DNA from: Viola odorata
Taxonomy: Eukaryota; Streptophyta; Magnoliopsida; Malpighiales; Violaceae
Length of the DNA: 64,000 nucleotides
Assembly (NCBI GenBank): GCA_963691705.1
Contig: OY829539.1
Coordinates: 17,964,407-18,028,406, forward strand
Reading direction: 5' to 3'
The notes beneath the pieces were generated by a model that worked only from the letters and a program-made list of their open reading frames with translations, was not told the origin of the DNA and did not search any database. How positions within the stretch are numbered: position 1 is the stretch's first letter; each line of letters begins with the position of its first letter. The position numbers were made by a program, and so were the translations under genes. Shown in pieces: positions 22,015-33,314 of the stretch.

Positions 22015-22640
22015 AGGTGCAACGAGACTTGTAAACTTGGGGGCAAGCAAATAAAGTTACAACCAAAGGAAGGCATTGAAAAATGTCAAAGCTCATTTTT
22101 CAAGGAAGTGCAACGAGACTTGTAAACTTGGGGGCAAGCAAATGAAGTTACAACCAAAAGAATGCATTGAAAAATGTCCAAGCTCATTTTACAAGGAAGT
22201 TGTCCTTTACGTTTACAGTTTCCCTTTCCTCAATTTACGTTTCTGTAATTCGTGTTTTCGCAATTTTACATTTCAGGTGCAACGAGACTTGTAAACTTGG
22301 GGGCAAGCGAATGAAGTTACAACCAAAGGAAGGCATTGAAAAATGTCAAAGCTCATTTTTCAAGGAAGTGCAACTAGACTTGTAAACTTGGGGGCAAGCA
22401 AATGAACTTACAACCAAAAGAATGCGTTGAAAAATGTCCAAGCTCATTTTTCAAGGAAGTTGTCCTTTACGTTTACAGTTTCCCTTTCCTCAATTTACGT
22501 TTCTGTAATTCGCATTTCCCCAATTTTACATCTCAGGTGCAACGAGACTTGTAAACTTGGGGGTATGCAAGTGAAGCGACGACCAAAAGAAGATGTCGAA
22601 AAATGTCAAAGCTCATTTTTCAGGGAAAGTGTCCTTTTAC
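22015..22640 (+). repeat. Tandem array with alternating short and long units
   Basis: Five copies of GTGCAACGAGACTTGTAAAC (one with CTAGAC) start near 22017, 22109, 22278, 22370 and 22539. Spacing alternates about 92 and 169 bp, because every second unit carries an extra segment (TTGTCCTTTACGTTTACAG...). The real period is therefore a two-part unit of about 261 bp. Confidence 0.8.
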
Positions 22641-24250
22641 ATTTTTGCAATTTCCGTTTCCGCAATTTACGTTTTTGCAATTTACATTTCCATGATTTTA
22701 AAATTCCCACAATTTATATTGTTGCAAGAATGTGTGCGTAATGTCTGTTAAAATTCTTACTTTTTACAAAAAAAACTAAAATAAATATATATTGCTTGGC
22801 TTGAAAATTCCACGTTTTTGAACATTTCTAATCAAGCACATCTATCATTTTTAACTTGTGCGTTCATTAAAAATTATATAAACATGCATGATCTTGTCTG
22901 TCAACTCTTATATCCACGACATGTTTAGATGTAAGCAATCGCAAAATATATCCCTGTGAGTATCTTGGGCCTTCACGCCTTGTTTCTTTCATGAGTGTAA
23001 ATGCTAAACTAGGTGCTAGTTAGATTTGCATAAAATCCAGGGTACATGAACCATTAGACATGGGATAACAGTAAGATGACATTGGACTTTGCATTTTCTT
23101 CCCCTTTTAATTTATTTTCCAACTAAACCTACATCACCCCACATTCCTTTTGCCACCTCAAAACCCTTCAAAACAAAACTCTCCTCGCAAACGAGTAAAT
23201 GCTCGACTAGAATGGTCGACCAAGGCACCATGAGCATGTTAAGCTCATCACAACGAATCAGTAAGACGAAAAGGAAACCCCCACCCAAGGGTGACAATTC
23301 GCGCTAATACACAGAAAAACAAAAAATCAATCAAAGACCGTTGCCCAAAAATCAAGACAAAGGGAATTACATTTGCTTCTTTCGTTACTTATGCCTACAA
23401 AAAAAAAGAAAAAAAAGAGAAAAAAAAAGAAAAAAAAAAGAAAAAAGGAAAAAAAAGAAAAAAGAAAAAAAAGGGAAATAAACGAAGAGAAGGCTCCCCA
23501 AGAAACACAAATCAAAAGGAAGTAAGTGCAAAAAGGGGAAGAATCATCATCAGCAAGATCCATCAAGGATAAACATGAGGAAGAACGTCCCTCCTCCCAA
23601 CGAAAGAAGAAACTCATAAGCTTTGCTCTTCGCCACAAGCAAATTATTAAACCTTCATTCACCATGGTCTGCTCTCATCACAATTAATCGTTGAGCGCAA
23701 ACTCGTTAAAACCGTCCAAAAAGCAAGACAGCAAACACGCACCACACAACACCATTCCTTTTTTGCAAAAATCTCTCATTTACCAATCTCTCGCAAATTC
23801 CTCTTGATTATTAGAATGCCCATGCATGTGCATCTTCATTCGAAGTCCATTCACTCGAATTGATATTTGCAAATTTAATTTTTGCGTTATGTTTATTGCG
23901 TTTTTAGGAGTGTAAACACATAGCCTAGTTTTCTGAGCGTGAGCGCAAACACTAATATCTGGTGAGGATTGCTTACGTTTGTATGTCATGGGAAAGTCTT
24001 ATTCTTGAGGTCGTTATTTCCTGAACAAGACGCAGACGTTATCTAGGCTTGAATCAATCATGTTTGTATAACGAAAACTGAATGAACATTTCTATCAAAA
24101 AATAAATGCTTAAAATTCATTTTCTTAGAAAAAAAGAAATCATCTTCAAAGAAACTTAGGGGCAAGCCATGGGTTAAATGTAGGAATATTTAATATTTCT
24201 TACATTGTCAATTGCTCTTTCCTTTTTCTATCTATTGCTGCTTCGTGTTT
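22641..24250. other. Non-coding 3' region of element A with homopurine tract
   Basis: No gene is supported. An unbroken A/G run of about 80 bases lies at 23399-23479. It could be a second, internal polypurine tract or simple slippage; the functional PPT is at 25337. Confidence 0.5.
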
Positions 24251-24254
24251 GTTT

Positions 24255-24480
24255 CCTTCCCATTTACAGGATACAGGTATGCTTTGGCGGAATCACATCA
24301 ACCACGGGTTTTTGATGAAGGAATCGTTGTAAAGCCCTCACCTTGGATTTTCATTAAAATCCAATCAAACGAATAGAGGACGTTACCACTCCACAACCAT
24401 GGGTCTTCGATGGAACGTCGTTGTATTGCCCCTATCACGAATTTCATCAAAATAAAGTCCAAATCAAGTCGTGAAGAGCG
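24255..24480 (+). repeat. Two-copy tandem repeat, ~118 bp
   Basis: AACCACGGGTTTTTGATG (24300) and AACCATGGGTCTTCGATG (24397) begin two diverged copies that both run through a CATCAAAA or CATTAAAA word and end in AATC. Confidence 0.55.
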
Positions 24481-24635
24481 GAATGGCCTTCCAAGACAAC
24501 CATTCACGAATTCACGCTGAGCCATTAGAAGGCTCGAGCAAAGGTATGTTCAAACTCTCATTTACTTTTTCTGTCAAAACGTACGAAGTATGAGTGTTAC
24601 CCTCACTTTATATAATCCTACATTTCTGCAAAATC

Positions 24636-25155
24636 TCCTCCTTGAGCGACTACGTTTCTGCAAAATCTCCTCCTTGAGCGACTACCTTTCTGCCAACCAA
24701 AATCTCCTCCTACATAAACCAACACTCCTCCTTGAGCGACTACTTTTCCTGCATACTATATCTAAAATACTCCTCCTTGAGCGACTACTTTCCTGTCTTA
24801 CTTTCCTAAATACTCCTCCTTGAGCGACTACTTTTCCGCATACTATATCTAAATACTCCTCCTTGAGCGACTACTTTCCTGTCTTACATTCCTGTCTATC
24901 TAAAATTCTCCTCCTTGAGCGACTACTTTTCCGCATACTATATCTAAATACTCCTCGTTGAGCGACTACTTTTCCGCATACTATATCTAAATACTCCTCC
25001 TTGAGCGACTACTTTCCTGTCTTACTTTCCTGTCTATCTAAATACTCCTCCTTGAGCGACTACTTTACTGTCTTACTTTCATGTCTATCTAAAATACTCC
25101 TCCTTGAGCGACTACTTTTCCGCATGTCTACCTAAATATTCCTCCTTGAGCAAAC
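24636..25155 (+). repeat. Minisatellite CTCCTCCTTGAGCGACTAC, about 12 units
   Basis: About twelve copies of CTCCTCCTTGAGCGACTAC occur with a period of roughly 28-60 bp, most near 45. They alternate two spacer types, TTTCCGCATACTATATC and TTTCCTGTCTTAC(T)TTCC. The array ends about 200 bp before the polypurine tract. Confidence 0.85.
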
Positions 25156-25336
25156 CATGTCTTCACATAATTCTACATTTCTGCATAATTATTACTTAAG
25201 TGACTATCTTCCAATTCATGCATAATCTCACACCTCAACCAGTTATGATGTAATTCAAAACATGGTAAAAAACCAGGGCAACCGTCTTTACTGCTAATCA
25301 AAAATCCCAATTACACTGTATTTTTTATCAGACAGT

Positions 25337-25350
25337 AAAGAGGGGGCAAC
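25337..25350 (+). other. Polypurine tract of element A
   Basis: AAAGAGGGGGCAAC directly precedes the 3' LTR start TGTTGCTACC, as expected for plus-strand priming. Confidence 0.8.
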
Positions 25351-26443
25351 TGTTGCTACCCGAATTTTGACTTACGTCGCAACTTTTTCATTTCATTGCA
25401 CGTCACATTAATAGCACGTTTACGTCAAATTTAAATCAATTTTTGATCAAGGACTATTTTTTTTAATGTTTCATGTCATTTCATGTCTTTTAAATTTTTC
25501 GTATTTTTCTCGTATTTTCGACTAAACCCGTATTTTTCGATTTTTCGTCAATGCGTTTACGTATTTTTATGTTTATCGCATTTAATAGCTCGTCTAGTTC
25601 AAATTCCTGTCAATTCTTGGTCCTAGGCTAGTTTGTTTAATATTCCGTGTCATTTCACGTATTTTTAACTGTCTTTACGCGAACTTCTTTCGATCCCGAG
25701 TAAGTTTCCTGGGACCGAGGGTCGAATGCTCTATTTCTTTGTTTGATAATTATGTGCTAATTTTCTCTTTCACGCCACCACGTTCAGTTTCGTTCAATTT
25801 TTGTCGTAAAGACATTTATTTTACGCACGAACGTTTTGACACTTTCGAAAGAGAAAATAAATACGTTAAATCAACTTTCGCATTTCTTCACTGTATATTA
25901 GTTTTCTTGCCTTATTTTTCTACACATAGTTGTACCCTCGGTTCGGGTTTATTTTTATTTTCGAGCAATTTCGCTTGTAGCAAAATATCCCGTTCGAACC
26001 AATTAAACAAATATCTCCCAAACTTGCTCATCACCCAACCACATACCCAAACTTGCTCATCACCCAACCACACAAACCCCAAACTTGGCCTCCACTCCGG
26101 CCATCCTTATCCATCCACCTCCTTCTCCAATTTTCAACCACACAAAGCTCAACCAACTCAAAATTTCAACTCTATAAATAGAGAGCTTCATCCACCAAGA
26201 AAAGGGCACCAAATCCTCCTCTTAGTTTTCGTGCTATGTATGCTTCTCTTGCTCCAATTTAATTGTATGATGCTTTAAGTAATTAATGGATGTATATGGA
26301 TGTTAATTAGTTTGCTTTTCCATGCAAAATTGATGCTGTTTTGAGCTTGCTTTGCTTGCTGTTTTTATGGTTTTGATCTACTATTTTTCTACCTTAATTA
26401 TTGCAACCATTTTGGGTAAGAATGGTGGAGGTTTGAAGCTTGG
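25351..26443 (+). repeat. 3' LTR of element A, truncated
   Basis: It aligns with 12475 onward, including the TATA box (26173-26180). A deletion of about 135 bp joins CCTCCTCTTA to GTTTTCGTGC and removes the region with the splice donor. Homology stops at GTTTGAAGCTTGG, so about 1.7 kb of the LTR is missing. Confidence 0.85.
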
Positions 26444-27260
26444 TGGTGATCTACTATTAACTAACCATCTACAAAAGATAAATACCATAACTATTTTGAT
26501 TTTTTTTGGATAAATATGACTACTAAAAAAAGTAATTTATAATGTATTTATTTTAGTAGGGCTAAGAGAGTTGGTTGTTGCCTAATGTTATTTCCTAAAT
26601 GTTATTAAAAGATAAACATCATAGTGTATGTTTTTTTTCACTCTTATATATCATAGACATATATAGTGAAAAAATTTATGATTAAATATAAGTTTGGTAA
26701 CAATCATATACTTGAAAAAAAAAGTATCAAACAAGATTATAAAAATTAAATATTCAGTGTGTATATTGATATATGCACTTGATTTATTTTTTATTGTTTA
26801 TTAATTTTATTTCAAAAAAATATTTTTTTAAATGATTTCTCCTAAGCCACGTGGATTTATTTTTTAGTACAATTAAGTTCACATCAGAAAAAAATAATTA
26901 CTTCTTTTTTCTTAAAGGCAGGTTTAATTAATTATCTCCTAAAATTTAATGTTTTAATTAATTACCCGTGGTACAATTTTGAAGATGTGGTGAATTTTTT
27001 TAACGGAGAACGTACCCGATCAATATTCCGTAATATCGAAGGATTATTAAACAAATAAGTCCGAGTATAAAGAAATAATTAAACAAAAAATTAATACAGA
27101 AAGGTAATTAATTATAACATTAAATTACTGGTTTTAAGTCATTAAACTCATTTATCTCTAACTTAACTTCTTTGAACTGCTTTGTAATAAAGGACCGTCC
27201 TCCAAAACAATACCAAAAAAAAAAGCATATTAAATTAATACAGAACATCATTTGTCATGT
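26444..27260. other. AT-rich spacer, 3' flank of the receptor kinase gene
   Basis: No coding or repeat structure is recognised. The part next to 27261 would hold the kinase gene's 3' UTR. Confidence 0.5.
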
Positions 27261-30200
27261 CTAGGGTTCTACCTTCAATTTTTCACTAACTAAAAATTTG
27301 CTTCTGATTCTATTGAGACTGGCATGGACTTCTGCTATGTCACTTCTGTGCTGTGGAACATCAGCACAGCAAATTAGAGCCAATCCCAAAATGGATGATA
27401 CACATTCTCTTTCAGCTGACAAATTCGTTTCTGTCAGCAAATTGGCATCTAAAACTTCATCAACATTATCAGGAAATGCTTCTTGAACATACTGTTTCAA
27501 GCCCATCCCTCCAGAAAAGATCTTATCCGTTGGATTCTTTCTTGTGAATGTTTCCATTAGCATGACACCGAAACTGTACACATCACCCCTTGTCGAAACA
27601 ATTCCTTCTGATCCATACTCTACAAGTGGAATGTTAAATTTTGTCATTAGAAACAGTAATAAACTGATGAATAGTTATTGTTATAGACAGTGGTTGTCTG
27701 CTACCAAGAGAGAGGCTCGCGTTCGAATCCCACAAGGCATGGAAAATTAATGTGAAGCAGGAGAAACAACATTATGATTGAGAATTACCTGGTGCCATGT
27801 AACCTATGGTGGCAAAGGTTAACGTTTGTGCTACAGAATCTCCTTCTCCCAACAGTTTGGCAATGCCAAAGTCACCAACATGTGCAACCATTTCTTCGTC
27901 TATCAGGACATTGCTTGGCTTCAAATCGCGGTGAACAACCGGTTTAGTGAATCCATGATGGAGATATTCCAGTGCAGATGCGACATCTATCATTATAGTT
28001 AGCCTTTCAAGGATATCTAAGCGATAGTTGTGAGAGTACAACCATTTCTCTAAGCTCCCATTGGGCATGTATTCAAGTATCAGTGCTTTGAAGTCATGTT
28101 TAGTGCAGGTGCTGATTATTTTGATGAGGTTTCGATGGCGAATGCTTCTCATTACTTCACATTCTGCATCGAAACTATTGAATGCTCCTTCTAGTTGCAG
28201 ATTGAAGACTTTTATCGCAGCATTTGTTCCATCTGAGAATGTAGCTTTGTATACAGAACCGAATCCACCCTTTCCAAGTAAGTTGCTTTCACTAAATCCA
28301 TCTGTCGCTTGTTGAAGTTCATGGTAACTGATTCTTTTCCAGTCTCCGGGTATTCGAGCATTTTCCTGGTCACTCAATTCCATACTCCCCTTTCGGCATC
28401 TTAACGTAATGATCAGAAAGATTACAAGTGTTATGATGATGCTTGCCAGGAGAACATATACGATTCTAAGGTGAATAGGGTTCTTCGGTTGTCGAGGAGA
28501 ACTATTTCTGCATGGAGGGAATTCCACCAGAGATGCACTGCAGAGTAGTTCATTTCCTTGAAAAGACTTTGCAGAAAAGTTCAGAAAAGGTCCACCAGTG
28601 GGAATTTCTCCTTCTAATTTGTTGAAAGACACATTTAAGTATTTGAGGTACAATAGTTTCTGTAGGGAAATGGGAATTCTTCCGGAAAGATTGTTGTCGG
28701 CTAAATCCAGAGATTCAAGGCTGATCAAGTTTCCAAATGAATCAGGAATAGTTCCTTGAAATCTATTTTCTGCTAAGGAAAGACTCATCAAGTTTTCAAG
28801 GCTTCCCATTTCAGCAGGGATAAAACTTGATAATTGATTACTTGATAAGTCAATTTGCGTAACAACCTTCAGACTTCCAATGCCCCGTGGCAGATCGCTG
28901 GTGAGTAAATTTGATGACAAGTTCAAGTATAAGATGTCCGTAAGGCGCCACAGAGTGGAGGGTATTGCAGAGTTGAAACTGTTAGAATCTAAATGAAGAA
29001 ACCTAAGTGAGTTAATATCACTCAAGCAAGCTGTTATTGATCCAGAGAGCCTGTTATTACTCAAAATTAGTTCTCCCAGGTTCTTTAAACGACATATATC
29101 ATCTGGAATCGACCCGTTAAGTCGATTATCTGCAAGATTTAGAACTTGGAGCTGTTGCAGACTTCCAATTGCACTTGGAATCGAACCTGTCAACTCGTTC
29201 TTTTCCAGAAGTAAGGTTGTCAGGCTACTTAAGTTGCTTATTTCTTCCGGAATGTTTCCCTGAATGTTGCAACTTTCCATAGATAAGTATTGTAGAGCAG
29301 TAGAAAGATTTCTGACCATGATAGGAAGGGTTCCGTTTAGCGGATTATTTTCTAGCACTAATTTTTCCAATCTCTTGCAATTTTCCAAAGCAGAGAAAAT
29401 GGTCAATTCTGAACCTGAAGATTCATCTGTCAAATCATTCTTACCAAGATTGAGCCGCTGCAGGTTTCTTAAACTTCCAATGGATTTGGGAATAAAGCCA
29501 GAGAATGAGTTTGAACTCAACTCTATGATAGCAAGCTTGGAAGCATTGGCAATTGAGCTTGGAATTTTCCCATCAAATTTGTTACCCCACAGATAAAGTA
29601 AAGACAGATTTGGAAGACCGAATCCGAAACTTGGTGGAAGATTCCCTGACAGCATATTTCCATATAGTGCTAACACTTCCAAACTTGTTCTATTGAAAAT
29701 TGTGGATGGAACAGGGCCTGTTAGGCTATTATCACCCATACTCAACACTGCAAGATTACGAAGATCTGCAATTTCTGCTGGTATTGTACCTGCAAAAATA
29801 TTCAAGCAAAGATACTATTGTCTATATTAAACACGGCTATAATAGCTATTATGGATTTCAGTACTTATGTATGAAGTTGTAACCTATAATTTCTTCTTTC
29901 GTAACACGAATTCTGTAATCCGTTTTCTTGTAGCATGTTTCATTACTACTCGTAAACTAACTTCTTGTGACCTGTTCTAATCCGACAGTTTAAGAAAAAT
30001 CATGAACAGTACACAGTCATGATTGCAAATATCTCCTCTGCAGTTTATATCAGGAAACAAAGTCTAACGGTCTATATACCGATGCATGTTCTCGTTCTTG
30101 AGGTGGTAAAGGGAATAATTGCTTACCTGTCAGATTGTTTTCATATAAGTTGATATCCCATAACAAGCTACAGTTAACAAGAGTTCTTGGTATGGGTCCT

Positions 30201-31466
30201 GTAAGTTTTGTAAAACGGCAAACAGGTCAAGTACTGCATAGCAATCATTTTATGTTTGAATCAGAGAATGGAAATGGACCTTTAAGGAGATTTTTTTGTA
30301 ACCATAATCTCTCCAGAGAAACAAGAGAACTCAATTCCTGTGGTATTGTACCTGCATTTTTTTTCCGGATCGAAAAGCAAATCCATTAGACAAAATGCCA
30401 AAGCTTCTTGTCCTGTGTTCATGTTCTATTTAGATTAAGCTTAATGAGGTTAGAAAAGGTTAGCCACAAGATCTATATATGAGTATAAGGCAGAATATAT
30501 AAATATAGACGTTCCAAAACGAATATCTGTAGTACCTGTCAACTTGTTGCCTGACAGATATAGTTGGGTTAGGAGAGTCAGATTTCCAACACTTGGTGGG
30601 ATGCTACCATCGAAGTTATTGTTATCGAGAGATACACGAAGAAGCTTTCCGCATTTCCATAAACTAGAGGGAATTTGCCCAACAATCTGATTGTGATGCA
30701 GAATCAGTTCCTGAAGATTTGGAATATGCTCGCAGATATCGTCTGGAAGACTGCCAGAGAGCTCATTGAACGCAAAATCAATGGATTTCAAAGAAGATAT
30801 GTTGAAAATAGTCGAAGGTATGGAACCTGAAATCTTCTCATTACCATAAAGACTGAGGATTTCCAGTTTGGACAAGGACCCAATATCCTCAGGAATGTTT
30901 CCTTGCAGGTTATTATTCCACAATAGCAGTATCTTAAGAGAAGAGATGTTGGTCAAGGAATGTGGAAGAAAACCTGAGAAATGGTTAGAATGAAGGTACA
31001 AGTGTTCAAGTTTTGGTAAGAATCCAAACCAAAATGGGATGTCTCCATGGAAATTGTTGAATCCCAAGTTTACATATCTCAACTGGTGAAGCTCTACGAG
31101 TTTGGAGGGTAGGGAGCCGCGAAAACTGTTGTTTAACAGATTCAGTTCAGCAAGGAAAGTAAGGTTCCCTAAATTTGGAGGTATGGTGCCTTCAAGTCCC
31201 ATGAAAGAAAGGTCTAAGCTTGTGACTCTTTGGCTTGTAGGACTGCAAATGATGCCAGCCCAGCTACACACAGAAGTGTTGGACAGCCAGTTTTTGGCCA
31301 GGAAATTGTGAGGATCATTAGTGATGTGAGCTTTAAGTGCAAGAAGAGAATCATGATCAGAAGTGAATATGTTAGATGATACAGAAACAGTAATGGCTAA
31401 GTCATCCAAGAGAAAACAATGTACTAACAGCACAGTAATGTAAAAGGAAAAAGAGTTTCTCCCCAT
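27261..31466 (-). CDS. LRR receptor-like kinase, subfamily XII (At3g47570/Xa21-like)
   Basis: Exons on the minus strand are 31466-30536, 30351-30280, 30198-30127, 29789-27789 and 27619-27261, all GT-AG; the joined frame is open for about 1144 residues. Order: signal peptide (residues 1-28), LRR N-cap (SLLALKAHI...CSWAGIIC), about 24 LRRs, a membrane span near residue 800, and a Ser/Thr kinase with GKGGFGSVYK, AIKVF, HRDLKPSN, DFG and APEYG. Such receptors sit in the plasma membrane and commonly sense microbial patterns (family knowledge). The two middle exons are exactly 72 nt, one LRR each, phase 1 at both ends. The 81-nt intron between them has a weak donor (AAAG|GTCCAT); reading through it gives two TGA codons. 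Skipping both small exons also keeps frame (about 1096 residues). The kinase has HRD where subfamily members usually have HCD. Confidence 0.85.
27675..27745 (+). repeat. tRNA-like SINE fragment in the last kinase intron
   Basis: Inside intron 27620-27788, on the strand opposite to the gene, GTTCGAATCCCAC resembles a Pol III B box, preceded 35 bp upstream by an A-box-like GTGGTTGTCTGC. No foldable complete tRNA is present. A short SINE relic is the likely explanation. Confidence 0.3.
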
Positions 31467-32169
31467 TCGTTGAAATTAATTGGTTGAAAATGATGTTGAA
31501 ATTTCAATGTCCAAGAGTTTTACGTACTTAATTAGCTTCTGGTTTTATTACAAACTTTGAATATCAATGAGGATTTGCAATGCATTGTGAATGGAGCCCT
31601 GCCGCTTGACTAAATCCATGGTAGGTATAAAATGATAAAAGAAAGAGAGCTATGTGACAAAAACTAAATGTTTGGAGAGAATAACCAAGTGCAATTTAAA
31701 CATAAAGAAAGTATTCTCACCATGAATCGTTGTTTTTAGGTTTGAGCTACAGTTAGAAGAATGACGAATTATTCACACTAAATAAATAAGAATCACTGTT
31801 ATGATTTTTATCGTCGCGATTATGATGTTTCTTGCATAAATTAACACAAATTCTCGTACGTTTCATAAGTATGAGAAACGAGAGAAAACTATCTAAGAAG
31901 AATCATACATTTTATTAATGACTGACAGTGATGAAGCACAAATAATTTCCTGTCTAAGATGAGAGAGAAGACACCTCGGAAGACTAAAAAAAACACATAA
32001 GGAACAACGAAAAATTATCATATTGCGAAGAGCACAAAGTTCACCCTAGTTACCACCGTTGTTGTTAACTTGATGATTTCTATATACTCTTATACCATCA
32101 AGCTGTCAGAATATAAATTACAATGCATGCACATGTATAGAACTCACAGAAGGAAACTAGCTAACTTCA
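31467..32169. promoter_or_regulatory. Divergent intergenic region between kinase and phytocyanin
   Basis: These 703 bp separate the two start codons, so both promoters must lie here. A TATATACTCTTATA stretch at about 32079-32093 is the best TATA candidate for the plus-strand gene. No shared operator can be recognised. Confidence 0.45.
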
Positions 32170-32791
32170 ATGGTTTTCTATCAGTTTGGTGCTTTTGCTA
32201 TAGTGGCAATTCTGCTTCCTTCACTCATCTTAGCGAAGGAATACGTGGTTGGCGATGATAGAGGATGGAATGCCAGTGTAGACTACACTGCTTGGGCTAG
32301 TGGCAAGGCATTCCATGTTGGTGACACATTAGGTACATTATTATTATTTATATAAATTTGAAACCAATTTCTATGTATGTATACAAAATCTAATTCTGCT
32401 CAAAATATAACCTAAAGTGACTAGTCACTCTTCCGTCATTATAATCTACAATTCATTTTCGTATATCATGTTTTATTGTTTATAACATTCCGATCCCAAC
32501 GTCCCTTATCTGAATTAATTAAAACTTTTTTTTGCAGTGTTCCGGTACGGGCCACCGGACAGTGTACACAGAGTGGATGCTAAAGGGTTTGAAAGATGCA
32601 AGCCATCAAGGAAAGCTATGAGCAGTGGGAGTGGGAATGACATGATAACTCTAGGTGGTGAGCGAGGTAAACGATGGTACATTTCTGGTGTTTTCAAGAA
32701 CTGTGCTCAGCTTGGCCAGAAGCTACTCATTGTTGTAACCTCGGACCCTTCTATACCAACTGATCCATCAACTCCAGGCCCTCATAACTAG
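32170..32791 (+). CDS. Phytocyanin-like secreted protein lacking copper ligands
   Basis: Exon 1 is 32170-32332 and exon 2 is 32538-32791 (donor TTAG|GTACAT, acceptor TTTTGCAG). They encode 138 residues. Residues 1-22 form a signal peptide ending LILA; the plastocyanin-like domain starts KEYVVGDDRGW. The intron sits within GDTL|VFRY, the usual phytocyanin place. His65 (SVHRVD) keeps one copper ligand position, but the Cys ligand is Ser104 (WYISGV) and the second His is Asn109 (FKNC), while the disulfide pair Cys75/Cys110 is kept. It therefore should not hold a type-1 copper, like early-nodulin-like members of the family, which act in the cell wall or apoplast. The tail is short and Pro-rich with no GPI signal. 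One N-glycosylation site (NAS) lies at 34-36. Frame and splice sites look intact. Confidence 0.85.
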
Positions 32792-32850
32792 TCTTACATC
32801 AGTGCGTAGTATTAATATATTGATAAACAAATATAAAAGAGAAATAGCTA

Positions 32851-33110
32851 CTCTCTCCGTCCCCAATTAAATGTCTTTCTCACATCTCAATATTCAGTAG
32901 GAAACGCATATCGAGGAGGCCAGATGAGGCACTATTTGACCCCAAAAAATTCCGTACTTTTTTTCGAACGTACGTTAATCCTTAACTTACTTCCAAGAAA
33001 AAATTCGGGTCAAAATTGTCTCAAATAGTGACTGTTCCGACCGTTTTAAGATACGTTTCGAAACAGTAAAAGCAAAAGCTAAAACGACGTTTAATAGGGG
33101 ACGGAGGGAG
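32851..33110. mobile_element. Stowaway-type MITE
   Basis: The left end is CTCTCTCCGTCCCC and the right end GGGGACGGAGGGAG, inverted to each other and flanked by TA on both sides (32849-32850 and 33111-33112). The CTCCCTCCGT terminus and TA target duplication are typical of Tc1/mariner Stowaway MITEs. Length is 260 bp. Confidence 0.85.
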
Positions 33111-33314
33111 TATAAAATAAATAAAATAAAGGATTATACAATTTAATCAAATAAAAACTGAAATTTATCAACTTTAACTTTCATTAGCATCTACAAAAAC
33201 TATCCAAGAATTGTGTTGCTTTTTATATGCTTCAAATTCAATCCTTTCCAAGTTTCATAATTTACAAAGTGTTGGCCCGTGTGGAAGATACAATTATTGT
33301 TTCTTGTTATGGGT

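Larger units (their letters stand above)
12475..26443 (+). mobile_element. Element A: non-autonomous Ogre-like Ty3/gypsy retrotransposon
   Basis: The 5' LTR starts TGTTGCTACC at 12475. An LTR with the same start begins at 25351 directly after a polypurine tract, and the PBS is at 15383. Internal order is leader, a stump of ORF1, a large higher-order tandem array, a gag ORF, a short pol-like scrap, then tandem arrays up to the PPT. No protease, reverse transcriptase, RNase H or integrase is present, so it would need another element's enzymes; element C is from the same family and shows what has been lost. The 3' LTR is cut at about 26443 and runs into spacer, so the right target duplication is gone. 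Scattered differences and indels between the LTRs show that it is not a new insertion. Confidence 0.85.

Noticed and set aside
23399..23479. Internal polypurine tract as a second plus-strand primer
   Set aside because: It is nearly pure A with scattered G and lies 1.9 kb from the LTR; the GGGGG-bearing tract directly before the LTR fits far better. It is noted only as a homopurine run.
24636..25155. CRISPR-like array of regular short repeats
   Set aside because: Spacers are not unique but alternate two types, the context is the 3' region of a plant retrotransposon, and the units form an ordinary minisatellite.
30127..30351. Nonsense-bearing 75-codon exon that would make the receptor kinase a pseudogene
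   Set aside because: The two TGA codons fall inside an 81-nt GT-AG intron that separates two exact 72-nt LRR exons, so the gene can be intact.
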